Part shown: positions 51,769 through 59,752 of the stretch, piece by piece
How the letters are laid out: each line of letters begins with the position of its first letter
Position numbering within the stretch: the stretch's first letter is position 1
Notes under the pieces: generated by a model
Databases searched by the model: none
What the model saw: the letters and a program-made list of their open reading frames with translations, nothing else
What the model was told of the DNA's origin: nothing
Program-made: the position numbers and the translations under genes
Assembly (NCBI GenBank): GCA_937982565.1
Contig: CALJLN010000039.1
Location: forward strand, 310,001-374,000
Source of the DNA: UBA2421 sp002343075
Lineage (GTDB): Bacteria; Planctomycetota; Phycisphaerae; Tepidisphaerales; Tepidisphaeraceae
DNA: 64,000 nt
Reading direction: 5' to 3'

Positions 51769-53169
51769 TCAACCCGCAGTGGTTTGCGCCGGTTCCTCTT
51801 CCGTGAGTGCCGCCTGTTCCTTCTCGCTCGGCGAGTGGAAACCACCGAACATCACGAACGCGCCGCCTGTTAAGTTCCACAAGATCTGCACCAGCCGGAT
51901 GCACATCGTCAGTGCGAATGCCTCTCCGATCGTCACGCCTCTGCTGCGCGTGAGTACAATCGCGAAAAACTCCATTACGCCCGCCCCCTGCGGGGAAATG
52001 GGGATCGAGCCACTCAGGACGATCACCGGGACGGCCACAAAATAGTACCACCACTCCAGAGGCAGGCTGAATGCCATGCCACACATCATCGCAGACACAA
52101 CCACCGTTCCGTGTACTGGAAAAGTGAGCAGCAGCGCCGCCACGATCAGCCCCGGCCGGTGGCGATAAAGTTCCATCGTCTCCAGTGCCTTGCCGACCTG
52201 AGTTTGCATTGGTAAGCGACGGAGCAGAAACCCAAGCCCGGTCCATCGCCGGAGCCTGCCGGAGTAGAAGACCGCCAAACCCACAGCGCATGCCCCTAGA
52301 ATCGCCATCGATCCCAGCGACACCTGCATGCACTTTCGCGTCGCCGGGTCATGTGCGTCGGTTGCGGTCAGCCATTGAAATGTCGCCATCGACCCGCCGA
52401 GGATGACCAATGCCACCAGGCCAATGATGCGGTCAATGATCACGCTCATCACGGCTCGCGTACGATGTGGCGTCTGCTTGGCAATGTACCACGCCTTGAG
52501 CACATCACCCCCGGTGCTGCCGGGCATGAAGCTGTTGTAGAAACAGCCGACCATGTTGAGCGCGAAAATGCGTCGAAAGGGCAGTTGAACTTCGATCGCC
52601 TTGAGCAGCCGTTGCCATCGAAGCGCGGTCAGCAGAAATACGACCGGAAAGATCCCGATGGCGATCCAGAGATATCGGGTCTGCGCCTGGGCAAACATGG
52701 TCCGTATGCCACGGTCAACCAGCGGGCTGGGCACCTTGAGGACAAACCCGCCGTCGACGTCGCTCGGCAGCACCCACCGCGGGCTTTCGCCCGAACCGCG
52801 ATCGTTCGACGCCGCGACGAGTAGACGCCGAACCTGCGGCGATTTCGGGTCGGCGGTGAGGTCCAACCCCAGCAGATACATCGTGGTGCCGTCGGTGAGC
52901 TTGAGGGTCTTACGATCGGGTCGATAGACCAGATCCCGGCCCAGCACACTTCCGCCGCTGTTTTCGATGTAATCGAGCCGGGTCTCTGGCAGGATTTCAT
53001 CCGGAGCACTGAGTTGTAACCGAACCTCGCGCGGGTAGGGGTTATCACTCACATTCACGGCAAGCACACGGTCGCGCAAAGAAATGTTGCTAAGGACAAT
53101 GTAGATTCCCGCAACCGCGATCCCCCACCGCAGGACGAATTTGATCCACTTCTTTGCTGCCGGACTCAT
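51769..53169 (-). CDS. LPG-synthase/UPF0104-type flippase-like membrane protein
   Basis: A 466-residue polytopic protein. One helix at residues about 8-26 is followed by a hydrophilic, strand-like stretch of about 130 residues (VLAVNVSDNPYPREVRLQL to VLKVPSPLVDRG). From about 165, six to seven helices match the UPF0104 fold: LNMVGCFYNSFMPGSTGGDV is the family hallmark, with RAVMSVIIDRIIGLVAL and a Gly-rich SIPISPQGAGVMEFFAIVL. Such proteins are linked to flipping or transfer of lipid-linked amino acids or polyprenyl intermediates. ATG 53169 is taken as start because the upstream frame opens only at TTG 53208. Confidence 0.78.
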   Translation of the reverse strand: MSPAAKKWIKFVLRWGIAVAGIYIVLSNISLRDRVLAVNVSDNPYPREVRLQLSAPDEILPETRLDYIENSGGSVLGRDLVYRPDRKTLKLTDGTTMYLLGLDLTADPKSPQVRRLLVAASNDRGSGESPRWVLPSDVDGGFVLKVPSPLVDRGIRTMFAQAQTRYLWIAIGIFPVVFLLTALRWQRLLKAIEVQLPFRRIFALNMVGCFYNSFMPGSTGGDVLKAWYIAKQTPHRTRAVMSVIIDRIIGLVALVILGGSMATFQWLTATDAHDPATRKCMQVSLGSMAILGACAVGLAVFYSGRLRRWTGLGFLLRRLPMQTQVGKALETMELYRHRPGLIVAALLLTFPVHGTVVVSAMMCGMAFSLPLEWWYYFVAVPVIVLSGSIPISPQGAGVMEFFAIVLTRSRGVTIGEAFALTMCIRLVQILWNLTGGAFVMFGGFHSPSEKEQAALTEEEPAQTTAG

Positions 53170-53524
53170 GCGTTGCGGGATTCTGCGAGCAAACCGCACG
53201 CGACGCAACCCGCGGTCTGTTTCTCACCTCTGCTCACCCCTGCAGCAAGACCGCACCCGAGATCGATGAAACCCGCGGCAGGGCGGTGATAACCAACCGG
53301 CAGGCCAGCTATTCACTTGTCAAAGAACACCCCCAATCTACCCCCCTGTTGCGCCAGCCGTGTGCGCAAAGCGCAGCGCTCATGAGAAAAACATGGTTGA
53401 AGAAAGGCCAGTTGCGTTTTTCCGTCAAGCTGTTTCGCATTCACTTTAGGGATACCAAATGGACCAGATTTTTGTGGCAAACCGCCGGGGGAAGCGTAGG
53501 ATCAAGCTGGAGGCCTGGCTCACG
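53170..53524. other. Divergent intergenic region with no clear gene
   Basis: About 355 bases lie between the flippase and pectate-lyase genes, which are transcribed away from each other, so both promoters should be here. No strong -35/-10 pair was seen. The bases 53382-53528 hold a small open frame (MRKTWLKKGQLRFSV start) whose stop overlaps the next ATG; it could be chance. GGAGG lies 11 bases before ATG 53525, too far to be strong. Confidence 0.45.
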
Positions 53525-55165
53525 ATGAAGCGAAACAGTCCGTGGCGCGGCGTGTCGATGGTATTGTCTCTTTGCGTCTTTGCGACCCTGCGCAATCAAC
53601 CGACGGCGCTCGCCGCCGACTGGTATGTGGCGCCGACGGGTCTGGATGCGAATAATGGGTCGCTCAATACTCCTTTCGCGACCATCACAAAAGCCGTCAC
53701 CACCGCCGCCGCAGGCGACACGATCTTTCTCCGCGGTGGAACGTATAACGTCGCCAGCACCATCACCATCACCAAATCTGGTACGGCCTCGCTGCCATTG
53801 ACGCTGCAGAATTATGCCAACGAGACGCCCGTGCTGAGTTACGGCGCGCAGGCGGTGGGCAGCAGCAGTCGAGGAATCGTGTTGCGCGGGGACCACTGGC
53901 GCATGAAAGGGTTTACCATTCAATATGCCGGCGACAACGGCCTGCTGGTGGCCGGTTCAAACAATGTGATCGACCGGTTGGTCGCACGACAGAACAACGA
54001 CTCGGGTTTTGCCATCCAGAGCGTCAACAACAGCCGTCCTTCCAACAATCTCATTATTAACAGCGACTCATATGGCAATTACGACAATCAGGGAACCAGT
54101 TATGGCGAAAATGCCGACGGCTTTGCGGTGAAGTTTCGCGGGCTGGGCACGGGTAATGTACTGCGCGGCAACCGCGCCTGGAACAATTCCGATGACGGAT
54201 ACGACTTCTGGCAAGCCGAAAGCGGCGTGACCGTGGAAAACTGCTGGGCGTTTCACAATGGCCGCTCCTCGCTCTTTCAGGGCATCGGCACTTTTAACGG
54301 AGACGGCAACGGCTTCAAACTCGGCCACGACAGCGGGACGCATGTGCTGGCCAACACCATCACCTGGGGCCACCCGACCCACGGCATCGATGTCAACGGA
54401 AACGCCACTCAACTAGAAGGCACCCCCCCGCTGATCGCGCACGGCGTGCAGATTTACAACAATACAGGATTCAACAACGCCGGCGATGACTTCTACTTCG
54501 ATGAAAACCCGACCACAGCCACCCCGGCCACGAGCCATGTGTTGCGGAACAACGTTTCCATTCGTGTGTCGGGCAACTCACTGCTTAGCAACGTGACCGT
54601 TATCGCAGGCAACACCGCCGACCACAATACATGGAACGGCGTGCCGCTTGCGGCTAGCAGCTTTCATTCCCTGCTCGACCCGTTGACCGCACAAGGCATC
54701 TATAACCCTGCAACAGACCGCACCGGTGCAACCACGGCAGTCCACGCCACCGGCCCGGCAACCGGACCAAGGCAGGCTGACGGCAGCCTGCCCGTGCTGC
54801 CATTTCTCAGGCCAAAGTGGGGCACAAACCTCGTCAACTCCGGAACCAACGTCGGCTACAGTTTCGCATATGGCGCGCCCGATCTCGGTGCGTATGAAGC
54901 AGCGTTTCCCGGCGACACGAACTGGGACGGGCAGGTCAATCTGGACGATTTCACCGCGCTGGCGGCGGGGTTTGGGAATCCATCGAATATCGCCTCGGGC
55001 GACTTCGACTTCGACGGCGTGACGACGCTGAACGATTTCACGATTCTCGCGTCGAATTTCGGCCTCAGCGTGCCCGCCCCACTCCTACGAAGCGCGCTCC
55101 CCGAGCCAGTGTTGGCGCCGGGTGTGATGATCGCCGTGGCATTGCTCCAGCGGCGCGGCAGATAA
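53525..55165 (+). CDS. Secreted PL9-like beta-helix protein with dockerin-like and PEP-CTERM-like ends
   Basis: A 546-residue protein. A signal peptide ends near TALAADWYVAP. The beta-helix (about 40-430) matches pectate lyase family 9 type: DWYVAPTGLDANNGSLNTPF, GDTIFLRGGTYNV, then ENADGFAVKFRGLGTGNVLR and NNSDDGYDFWQAESG. Near the C-terminus two Ca loops (GDTNWDGQVNLDDFTALAAG and GDFDFDGVTTLNDF) form a dockerin-like pair. The end shows LPEP, a short hydrophobic stretch and RRGR, a PEP-CTERM-like sorting signal. It probably acts on pectin-like polysaccharide at the cell surface. The start has GGAGG 11 bases before it. Confidence 0.83.
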   Translation: MKRNSPWRGVSMVLSLCVFATLRNQPTALAADWYVAPTGLDANNGSLNTPFATITKAVTTAAAGDTIFLRGGTYNVASTITITKSGTASLPLTLQNYANETPVLSYGAQAVGSSSRGIVLRGDHWRMKGFTIQYAGDNGLLVAGSNNVIDRLVARQNNDSGFAIQSVNNSRPSNNLIINSDSYGNYDNQGTSYGENADGFAVKFRGLGTGNVLRGNRAWNNSDDGYDFWQAESGVTVENCWAFHNGRSSLFQGIGTFNGDGNGFKLGHDSGTHVLANTITWGHPTHGIDVNGNATQLEGTPPLIAHGVQIYNNTGFNNAGDDFYFDENPTTATPATSHVLRNNVSIRVSGNSLLSNVTVIAGNTADHNTWNGVPLAASSFHSLLDPLTAQGIYNPATDRTGATTAVHATGPATGPRQADGSLPVLPFLRPKWGTNLVNSGTNVGYSFAYGAPDLGAYEAAFPGDTNWDGQVNLDDFTALAAGFGNPSNIASGDFDFDGVTTLNDFTILASNFGLSVPAPLLRSALPEPVLAPGVMIAVALLQRRGR

Positions 55166-55184
55166 GATCGCGCGAGCGCACGCC

Positions 55185-55859
55185 CTACCGCATGACCCAC
55201 TGCACCGCTGTCTCTGCGGCGTTGATTTCATCCTCGCCCGGATACACCTCGTCGCCGCGAATGTGGTAGTTAAGCTGCAGGGTTTTGCGGAGGATAAAAG
55301 TCTTGTCGGCCGCCTTGATTTCTGCAATTTCGCCGGAAAGACCTTCGACGAAAATGCTGAATCGACCTTTGCGTAGCTGCGTTTCCGGCCAGATCGCCAC
55401 GCCGTCCTTCGCCTGCTCCTCGCCGACGAGAAGCGTGCCGGCGGTTTTGTAAAACGGTTCGAGAAAGGTCTTCTTTTCGCGTTCTTTAATCTTGTCAAAG
55501 ACGATGCTTGGGACGCGCTGATCGCTTCGCAGCACTGTGCCATCGGGGGTGAGCATCTCAAACGACGGCAGGAATGACTGCTCGCGGTCGGTGGCGTTGG
55601 TGACGGTGTAGGTGAGGTACCAATATGCCTGGGGATTGGTCATTCCCGCGACTTCCACCACGATCCGCTGGGGTACGCCGTGAGTAAATCCAAGCTCCCA
55701 ACTCGCAGGCACGAGCGCTGGTTTTGGATATCCGGCATCCACCGACGCCGACTGATTTGGTGCTTGTTCGTCAGCGAAGGCGCGTGCGTTATCGGACGAG
55801 CCGATCCAGCCCGCCAGAGCCAATGCCCCCGCGGCGAGGGTAAGCGGAAGTTTATGCAT
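55185..55859 (-). CDS. Secreted hypothetical protein
   Basis: A 224-residue protein with a signal peptide (LPLTLAAGALALAGWIGSS core). The rest is strand-rich: VVEVAGMTNPQAYWYLTYTV looks like an Ig-like or CARDB-like fold, and ETQLRKGRFSIFVEGLSG follows. I do not know a family. The start is ATG 55859 with GGAG ten bases upstream; the frame continues to TTG 55868 without a site. It converges with the pectate-lyase-like gene and diverges from the GNAT gene. Confidence 0.7.
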   Translation of the reverse strand: MHKLPLTLAAGALALAGWIGSSDNARAFADEQAPNQSASVDAGYPKPALVPASWELGFTHGVPQRIVVEVAGMTNPQAYWYLTYTVTNATDREQSFLPSFEMLTPDGTVLRSDQRVPSIVFDKIKEREKKTFLEPFYKTAGTLLVGEEQAKDGVAIWPETQLRKGRFSIFVEGLSGEIAEIKAADKTFILRKTLQLNYHIRGDEVYPGEDEINAAETAVQWVMR

Positions 55860-55947
55860 GATGGACAAGCTCCAATTCGGTGAGAATCTGGGTGTAAATC
55901 TCGTTATTATTTGCCCTTCCCGGGCCTTGGGGTATTTTGGGGCAAGT

Positions 55948-56964
55948 ATGTCTGCGCTGTCAAACTTGTTTCGCGCGCGCGACGTTCGCCCGCCGGTCTA
56001 CCGGGCCGTGCTGCGCCACGAGATCGAGCAGGCCATGCGCCTGATCGTCGGCAACCACCGCGGGCCTGCCAGCGACGAGCAAGTTTTGGATTTCCTCTCG
56101 TTCGCCCTCGGCAGGGGCATCGATGTCGCTGCAACATGGGTTGCAGAGGTCGGTGGAAAGATCGAATGGGCGCTCCTTCCCGTGGTTAGCCCGGGCAGAA
56201 CCATGCTGCTTTTTACGCCCGCGGCGCCTCCCCGGCGGGATTGCCTGGGGACGATCGCCGGGCTGAGCGACGCCGTCAGCGTGCATTTTGCCAGCCGGGG
56301 CGTGCAGCTATCACAAATGCTCATCGACCCAAAGGCAACAGCACTCATTACGGCCTACCTCGCCTGCGGGTTCGTCCGGCTGGCCGAGTTGTATTACCTT
56401 CAGACCGACATTCGAGGCAACGAGCCGATGCCCGCACTGCCGCCGGGATGGGCCGTTTCGACTTACAGCGCTGAAGCTCACGCGGCGTTCGGTGAGGCGA
56501 TTCTGGCGAGTTATCAGGGCAGCCAGGATTGTCCGTCCTTGAACGGGGTACGCGATGTGGAAGACGTCATCGCAGGGCACAAGGCCGCCGGGGACTTTGA
56601 TCCCCGGCTTTGGTTTTTGCTGAGGGAAAGCGGAAAAACGTTGGGAACGCTGCTGCTCAACCGCTCTCCTGGCAATAACTCGGTTGAACTGGTCTATCTC
56701 GGAGTCGCCCCCGAGGCGCGTGGCCGGGGCGTGGGGGATTTTCTGATGGAGTGGGCCAGGGGCGTCTCCGGGCTGGAGGCCCGCAAGCATCTCTCGCTCG
56801 CGGTCGATTCGGGGAACCAGCCGGCACTTCGCTTGTATTACCGGCACGGGTTGATGCGAATCGGCTCTCGGGTGGCGATGGTTCGTGATTTGCGGGTATT
56901 GCAAGAGCCGGCGGCTGCGGAATCGGCCCCAGCTTTGGCCAACTACCCCCCCGCTGCGGAATGA
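55948..56964 (+). CDS. GNAT-family N-acetyltransferase
   Basis: A 338-residue protein with the GNAT motif A in VELVYLGVAPEARGRGVGDF (Arg/Gly-x-Gly acetyl-CoA loop) and motif B in LSLAVDSGNQPALRLYYRHG. A first half of about 170 residues resembles a second, degenerate GNAT domain (AATWVAEVGGKIEWALLPVV), so it is a tandem-GNAT type. Substrate unknown. ATG 55948 is preferred because the frame upstream carries no ribosome site. Confidence 0.78.
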   Translation: MSALSNLFRARDVRPPVYRAVLRHEIEQAMRLIVGNHRGPASDEQVLDFLSFALGRGIDVAATWVAEVGGKIEWALLPVVSPGRTMLLFTPAAPPRRDCLGTIAGLSDAVSVHFASRGVQLSQMLIDPKATALITAYLACGFVRLAELYYLQTDIRGNEPMPALPPGWAVSTYSAEAHAAFGEAILASYQGSQDCPSLNGVRDVEDVIAGHKAAGDFDPRLWFLLRESGKTLGTLLLNRSPGNNSVELVYLGVAPEARGRGVGDFLMEWARGVSGLEARKHLSLAVDSGNQPALRLYYRHGLMRIGSRVAMVRDLRVLQEPAAAESAPALANYPPAAE

Positions 56965-57028
56965 CCACCAGGCGAGCGGCACGGCCCTCGGGGGGCCAAA
57001 ATTTCTAATATTTTTTACACTCCACAAC

Positions 57029-57037
57029 TAATCCACA
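57029..57037 (+). promoter_or_regulatory. Near-consensus DnaA box
   Basis: TAATCCACA matches the DnaA box TTATCCACA at 8 of 9 positions. It lies next to an AT-rich patch about 600 bases before dnaA. A second partial match (CACTCCACA) sits at 57018-57026. One good box is thin evidence by itself. Confidence 0.4.
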
Positions 57038-57147
57038 CGCCCGATAAAAGCGTGTACGGGTCGTTGATATCAGTATTTTTTGGTTGAATCCCGCAATCCC
57101 CGCCTGTTGCCCGTTCGTTGTGAACGGAAAATCCCATAAACAAGGCC

Positions 57148-57175
57148 TTGTCAGTATAGAAAACGTGACTATCTT
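57148..57175 (+). promoter_or_regulatory. dnaA: Putative promoter before dnaA
   Basis: TTGTCA at 57148-57153 and TATCTT at 57170-57175 are 16 bases apart, five of six and four of six matches to the sigma-70 consensus. If used, the dnaA transcript would have a leader of roughly 450 bases containing all hairpins described below. Confidence 0.35.
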
Positions 57176-57374
57176 CGGAAGCACATTCAGGGATGAATAG
57201 AACCGTGTGAGCATAAGGCAAAGATTCGCCGGGTGCCAAAAACCAGTTGGCCGGGCGACAGATCTCCCTCGGAAGCCACGCTGCTCACGGCAAAGATCAC
57301 TCAATCGATCACATCGCACGGAAGCGAACCCTTCAAGGATGAAGAGGCGGGTCTGACCCACCCGCTTTGAGGCA

Positions 57375-57595
57375 AGACGTCTCAGCCCGCCCGGGGAAAA
57401 TGTTCGGGCGCGCGGAAGTCTGGTCGTGCCTGAGGCAAGCCGTTTTGCCTTGGCCGAAGGGCCCCGTTGCGCACGAGGGTGGGCCGAAAGCGTTGCCGCA
57501 GCACCGAAGGCATGTGGAGGTTGCCTCGGAGCAGTCTGCGAAGCGCCAGGCAGACCGTCGTCTTTTCAGGGAAGGCGGCACGCGAAGTCTGCCTG
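57375..57595 (+). ncRNA. Hairpin-rich leader or small RNA upstream of dnaA
   Basis: Four stems fall within 221 bases: AGAC/GTCT (57375-57378 with 57418-57421) enclosing GCCCG/CGGGC (57385-57389 with 57405-57409); AGGCAA/TTGCCT (57433-57438 with 57445-57450); CCG plus AGGCA (57504-57512) with 57522-57529; and a 9-bp CAGGCAGAC/GTCTGCCTG stem (57547-57555 with 57587-57595). It ends about 20 bases before the dnaA ribosome site. I tested it by eye against RNase P, tmRNA and SRP RNA hallmarks without a match. It may be a regulatory leader or a separate RNA gene. Confidence 0.4.
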
Positions 57596-57632
57596 TGACA
57601 GGGAACGGAAGGAAACGGAAAAGGAGATCCTC

Positions 57633-59186
57633 GTGAGCTGCATTAGCGCACACGACCCACAGCTCGTGCGATTGGCAGATGCCATCGCCCAACGCGTTGG
57701 AGCACAACGCTTCAATGTCTGGTTCACCAATTCAACCAAACTCGATTTAAAGCAGGACGAACTGGAGATATCCGTCCCGAATGACTTCATCAGCGACTGG
57801 ATCGACAAGCACTACACCCGCCCGATCCAGGAGGCGGCCAACGAAGTGCTGGGGCAGGAACTTTGCGTACGATTCTCCGTCGTACCGCAGTTGTTCGATA
57901 CGGAGTCTGAGAACGATAACAGCGCACCGGTCGCGGCTCGCGCGAACGGCGGCTCTCGTGCCCTGGTAGGCGCGAAATCGCCCGCGGTGGTGATGAAGAG
58001 TGGTACACACCGCCCGCCGATGTCGGCGAGTCGCCCTGCCGAGACACTTCGCCCGACCTTGCGCCCCAACGCGCGCCCGGCGTCGGAGCAGGATCGCGAG
58101 AGCATCGTCAACAACTATTCCAGCCGGGCACGGCTTCGGCATGACCTCGACAGCTACATTGTCGGCCACGGCAACCAGCTTGCATTCAACGCCGCAGTCT
58201 TTGTTTCGGAGTATCCCGGCGCGCAATACAACCCGCTTTTTGTGCACGGCTCGTGCGGGCTGGGCAAGTCGCACCTGCTGCAGGGACTGTGCAAGCGATT
58301 CATCGAACTGCATCCCACCAAGCGCTGGATGTATCTCACCGGCGAAGAATTCACCAACGAGTTTTTGACCGCGTTGCGCAACAGCCGGGTGGATGCGTTC
58401 CGCAGGAAGATGCGCGATCTGGAATTGCTGGTGATCGACGATGTTCACTTCATGGCAGGCAAGACCGCGACGCAGGAGGAGTTCCTGCACACGTTTAATG
58501 CCATCGAAGCCATGGGAAAACAGGTGGTCCTGGCCAGCGATAATCACCCGAAACTGATCGAACGCTTCGGCGAATCGCTTGTCAACCGGTTCATGAGCGG
58601 CATGGTGGTGCGCGTCGACCCCCCGAACTTCGCGATGCGCTGCGACATTCTGAAGCAAATGAGCCACCGCGGGGGGTTTAAGGTTTGCGAAGACGTCATC
58701 ACATGGATCGCCCGCCGGGTCACACAAAATGTCCGCGAACTTGAAGGCTCACTCACCAAGGTCAACGCACACATGCAGATGTCCGGGCAGAAGCAGGCCT
58801 CTCTGCAGCTTGCGCAGGAAGCGCTTGGTGATCTTGACAGGCTCATGGTGCAACCCGTGCGCCCCGACAACATCCTACTAAGCGTCTGTCACTACTTCGG
58901 CCTGGATCACAAGGATCTCATGTCCGGCCGACGGCAGCGGACCATTTCGCTCGCCCGGAGTGTTGCGATGTTCCTCGTGCGCAAGACCGCCAAACTCAGC
59001 TTCCCGGAAATCGGCATGAGAATGGGTAAGCGAAATCACAGCACAGTCATCAGTGCGTGCAGGCGAATCGAGCGTGCCGTGCTCAAAAATGAGATGCTCG
59101 CATGGACGAGCAACATCGGTGAGCGATCCGAAGAAGCTCAGGAATTGATCCAGCGGCTGGAAGACGCCGCGCGGGCGCTGAACTGA
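57633..59186 (+). CDS. dnaA: Chromosomal replication initiator DnaA
   Basis: A 517-residue initiator. Domain I (about 8-75) contains RVGAQRFNVWFTNSTKLDLK; domain II is a Pro/Arg/Ala-rich linker to about 165. Domain III has Walker A GSCGLGKS (206-213), Walker B LLVIDDVHFMAGK (about 265-277) and sensor-type blocks (VVLASDNHPKLIERFGESLV). Domain IV binds DNA with the hallmark LMSGRRQRTISLARSVAMFL and MGKRNHSTVISACRRIE. The start is GTG 57633 with AAGGAG six bases upstream; the open frame further up (69 codons) overlaps the hairpins and is not used. No dnaN follows; a strong terminator does. Confidence 0.96.
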   Translation: MSCISAHDPQLVRLADAIAQRVGAQRFNVWFTNSTKLDLKQDELEISVPNDFISDWIDKHYTRPIQEAANEVLGQELCVRFSVVPQLFDTESENDNSAPVAARANGGSRALVGAKSPAVVMKSGTHRPPMSASRPAETLRPTLRPNARPASEQDRESIVNNYSSRARLRHDLDSYIVGHGNQLAFNAAVFVSEYPGAQYNPLFVHGSCGLGKSHLLQGLCKRFIELHPTKRWMYLTGEEFTNEFLTALRNSRVDAFRRKMRDLELLVIDDVHFMAGKTATQEEFLHTFNAIEAMGKQVVLASDNHPKLIERFGESLVNRFMSGMVVRVDPPNFAMRCDILKQMSHRGGFKVCEDVITWIARRVTQNVRELEGSLTKVNAHMQMSGQKQASLQLAQEALGDLDRLMVQPVRPDNILLSVCHYFGLDHKDLMSGRRQRTISLARSVAMFLVRKTAKLSFPEIGMRMGKRNHSTVISACRRIERAVLKNEMLAWTSNIGERSEEAQELIQRLEDAARALN

Positions 59187-59222
59187 CGTATCAGATTGCG
59201 CGTCGGTAAACTGTAAAGACCA

Positions 59223-59263
59223 AATCAGCAGCTACCTTAAAAAGGTGCTGCTGATTCTCTTTT
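59223..59263 (+). terminator. Strong intrinsic terminator of dnaA
   Basis: AATCAGCAGC (59223-59232) pairs perfectly with GCTGCTGATT (59247-59256); inside, ACCTT pairs with AAGGT past a bulged T, and the loop is AAAA-like. CTCTTTT follows. It lies 36 bases after the dnaA stop, so dnaA is transcribed as a single gene. Confidence 0.88.
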
Positions 59264-59323
59264 CCCTGGTTTGCGAAACGTCGGCGCGTACCGCCACTTC
59301 TTCGATGTCGTGTAAACGTCACA

Positions 59324-59734
59324 TCAGACAACCACCGTACAGATCACTTTTCGCCGTCGGGGGCGCGTGTCGAAGTCGATCAAGGCTACCTGTTGCCACT
59401 CTCCTGTGAGCAGCTTTCCGCTTCCAAATGGGATGCAGATTCCGGTTCCGAGGACCGTCGAGCGTAAATGGCTGTGCCCGTTATCGTCGTTCCATGTGGC
59501 TTCGTGCTGGTAAGGCATATCGTCCGGGATGAGCCGCTGCAGGAGGTTGGGCAGGTCGTGCTTGACGAGTCCCGGTTCAAACTCAAGCGTTGTCACCGCC
59601 GCCGTTGAGCCATTGACGAAGATGTGGACCAATCCCTCACCCCGTTCGGTCCGAAGTTGCTCTGCGATCTGCGGCGAAAGGTTAACGATCTCGCCGTTTC
59701 CTTCCGTGGAAATATCGATGATGAAACGTCTCAT
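59324..59734 (-). CDS. YjbQ/UPF0047-family protein
   Basis: A 136-residue protein of the YjbQ family (UPF0047), some of which have weak thiamine-phosphate synthase activity. Family blocks are LVHIFVNGSTAAVTTLEFEP, then PYQHEATWNDDNGHSHLRST and GTGICIPFGSGKLLTGEWQQ, with the conserved His and Asp residues; the end LIDFDTRPRRRKVICTVV is typical. ATG 59734 is taken as start since it yields the usual N-terminus (MRRFIIDISTEGNG) and length. The next gene starts only 18 bases away on the other strand, so promoters of the two must overlap one another or lie inside genes. Confidence 0.9.
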   Translation of the reverse strand: MRRFIIDISTEGNGEIVNLSPQIAEQLRTERGEGLVHIFVNGSTAAVTTLEFEPGLVKHDLPNLLQRLIPDDMPYQHEATWNDDNGHSHLRSTVLGTGICIPFGSGKLLTGEWQQVALIDFDTRPRRRKVICTVVV

Positions 59735-59752
59735 TAGAATTACAATCAGAGC

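Larger units (their letters stand above)
56965..57632. other. Long intergenic region upstream of dnaA (possible origin and leader RNA)
   Basis: This 668-base gap holds an AT-rich patch (56997-57020), a near-consensus DnaA box, a putative promoter, and a 220-base hairpin-rich stretch before the dnaA ribosome site. No protein gene or known RNA family was recognised. Each item is given separately below. Confidence 0.55.

Noticed and set aside
53382..53528. Small open frame overlapping the ATG of the pectate-lyase-like gene
   Set aside because: It has 48 codons and an ATGA overlap, which could couple translation, but there is no ribosome site and no conserved feature, so it is most likely chance.
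57375..57595. RNase P RNA, tmRNA or SRP RNA
   Set aside because: Conserved sequences such as the RNase P GGAAAGUCCGGGCU block, the tmRNA ends and the SRP GGAAG-type core were not found. The region is kept only as an unnamed structured leader.
57426..57632. Longer N-terminus for DnaA
   Set aside because: The frame is open for 69 more codons, but a strong AAGGAG site lies before GTG 57633 and the added part is rich in Arg and Gly, with no DnaA similarity.
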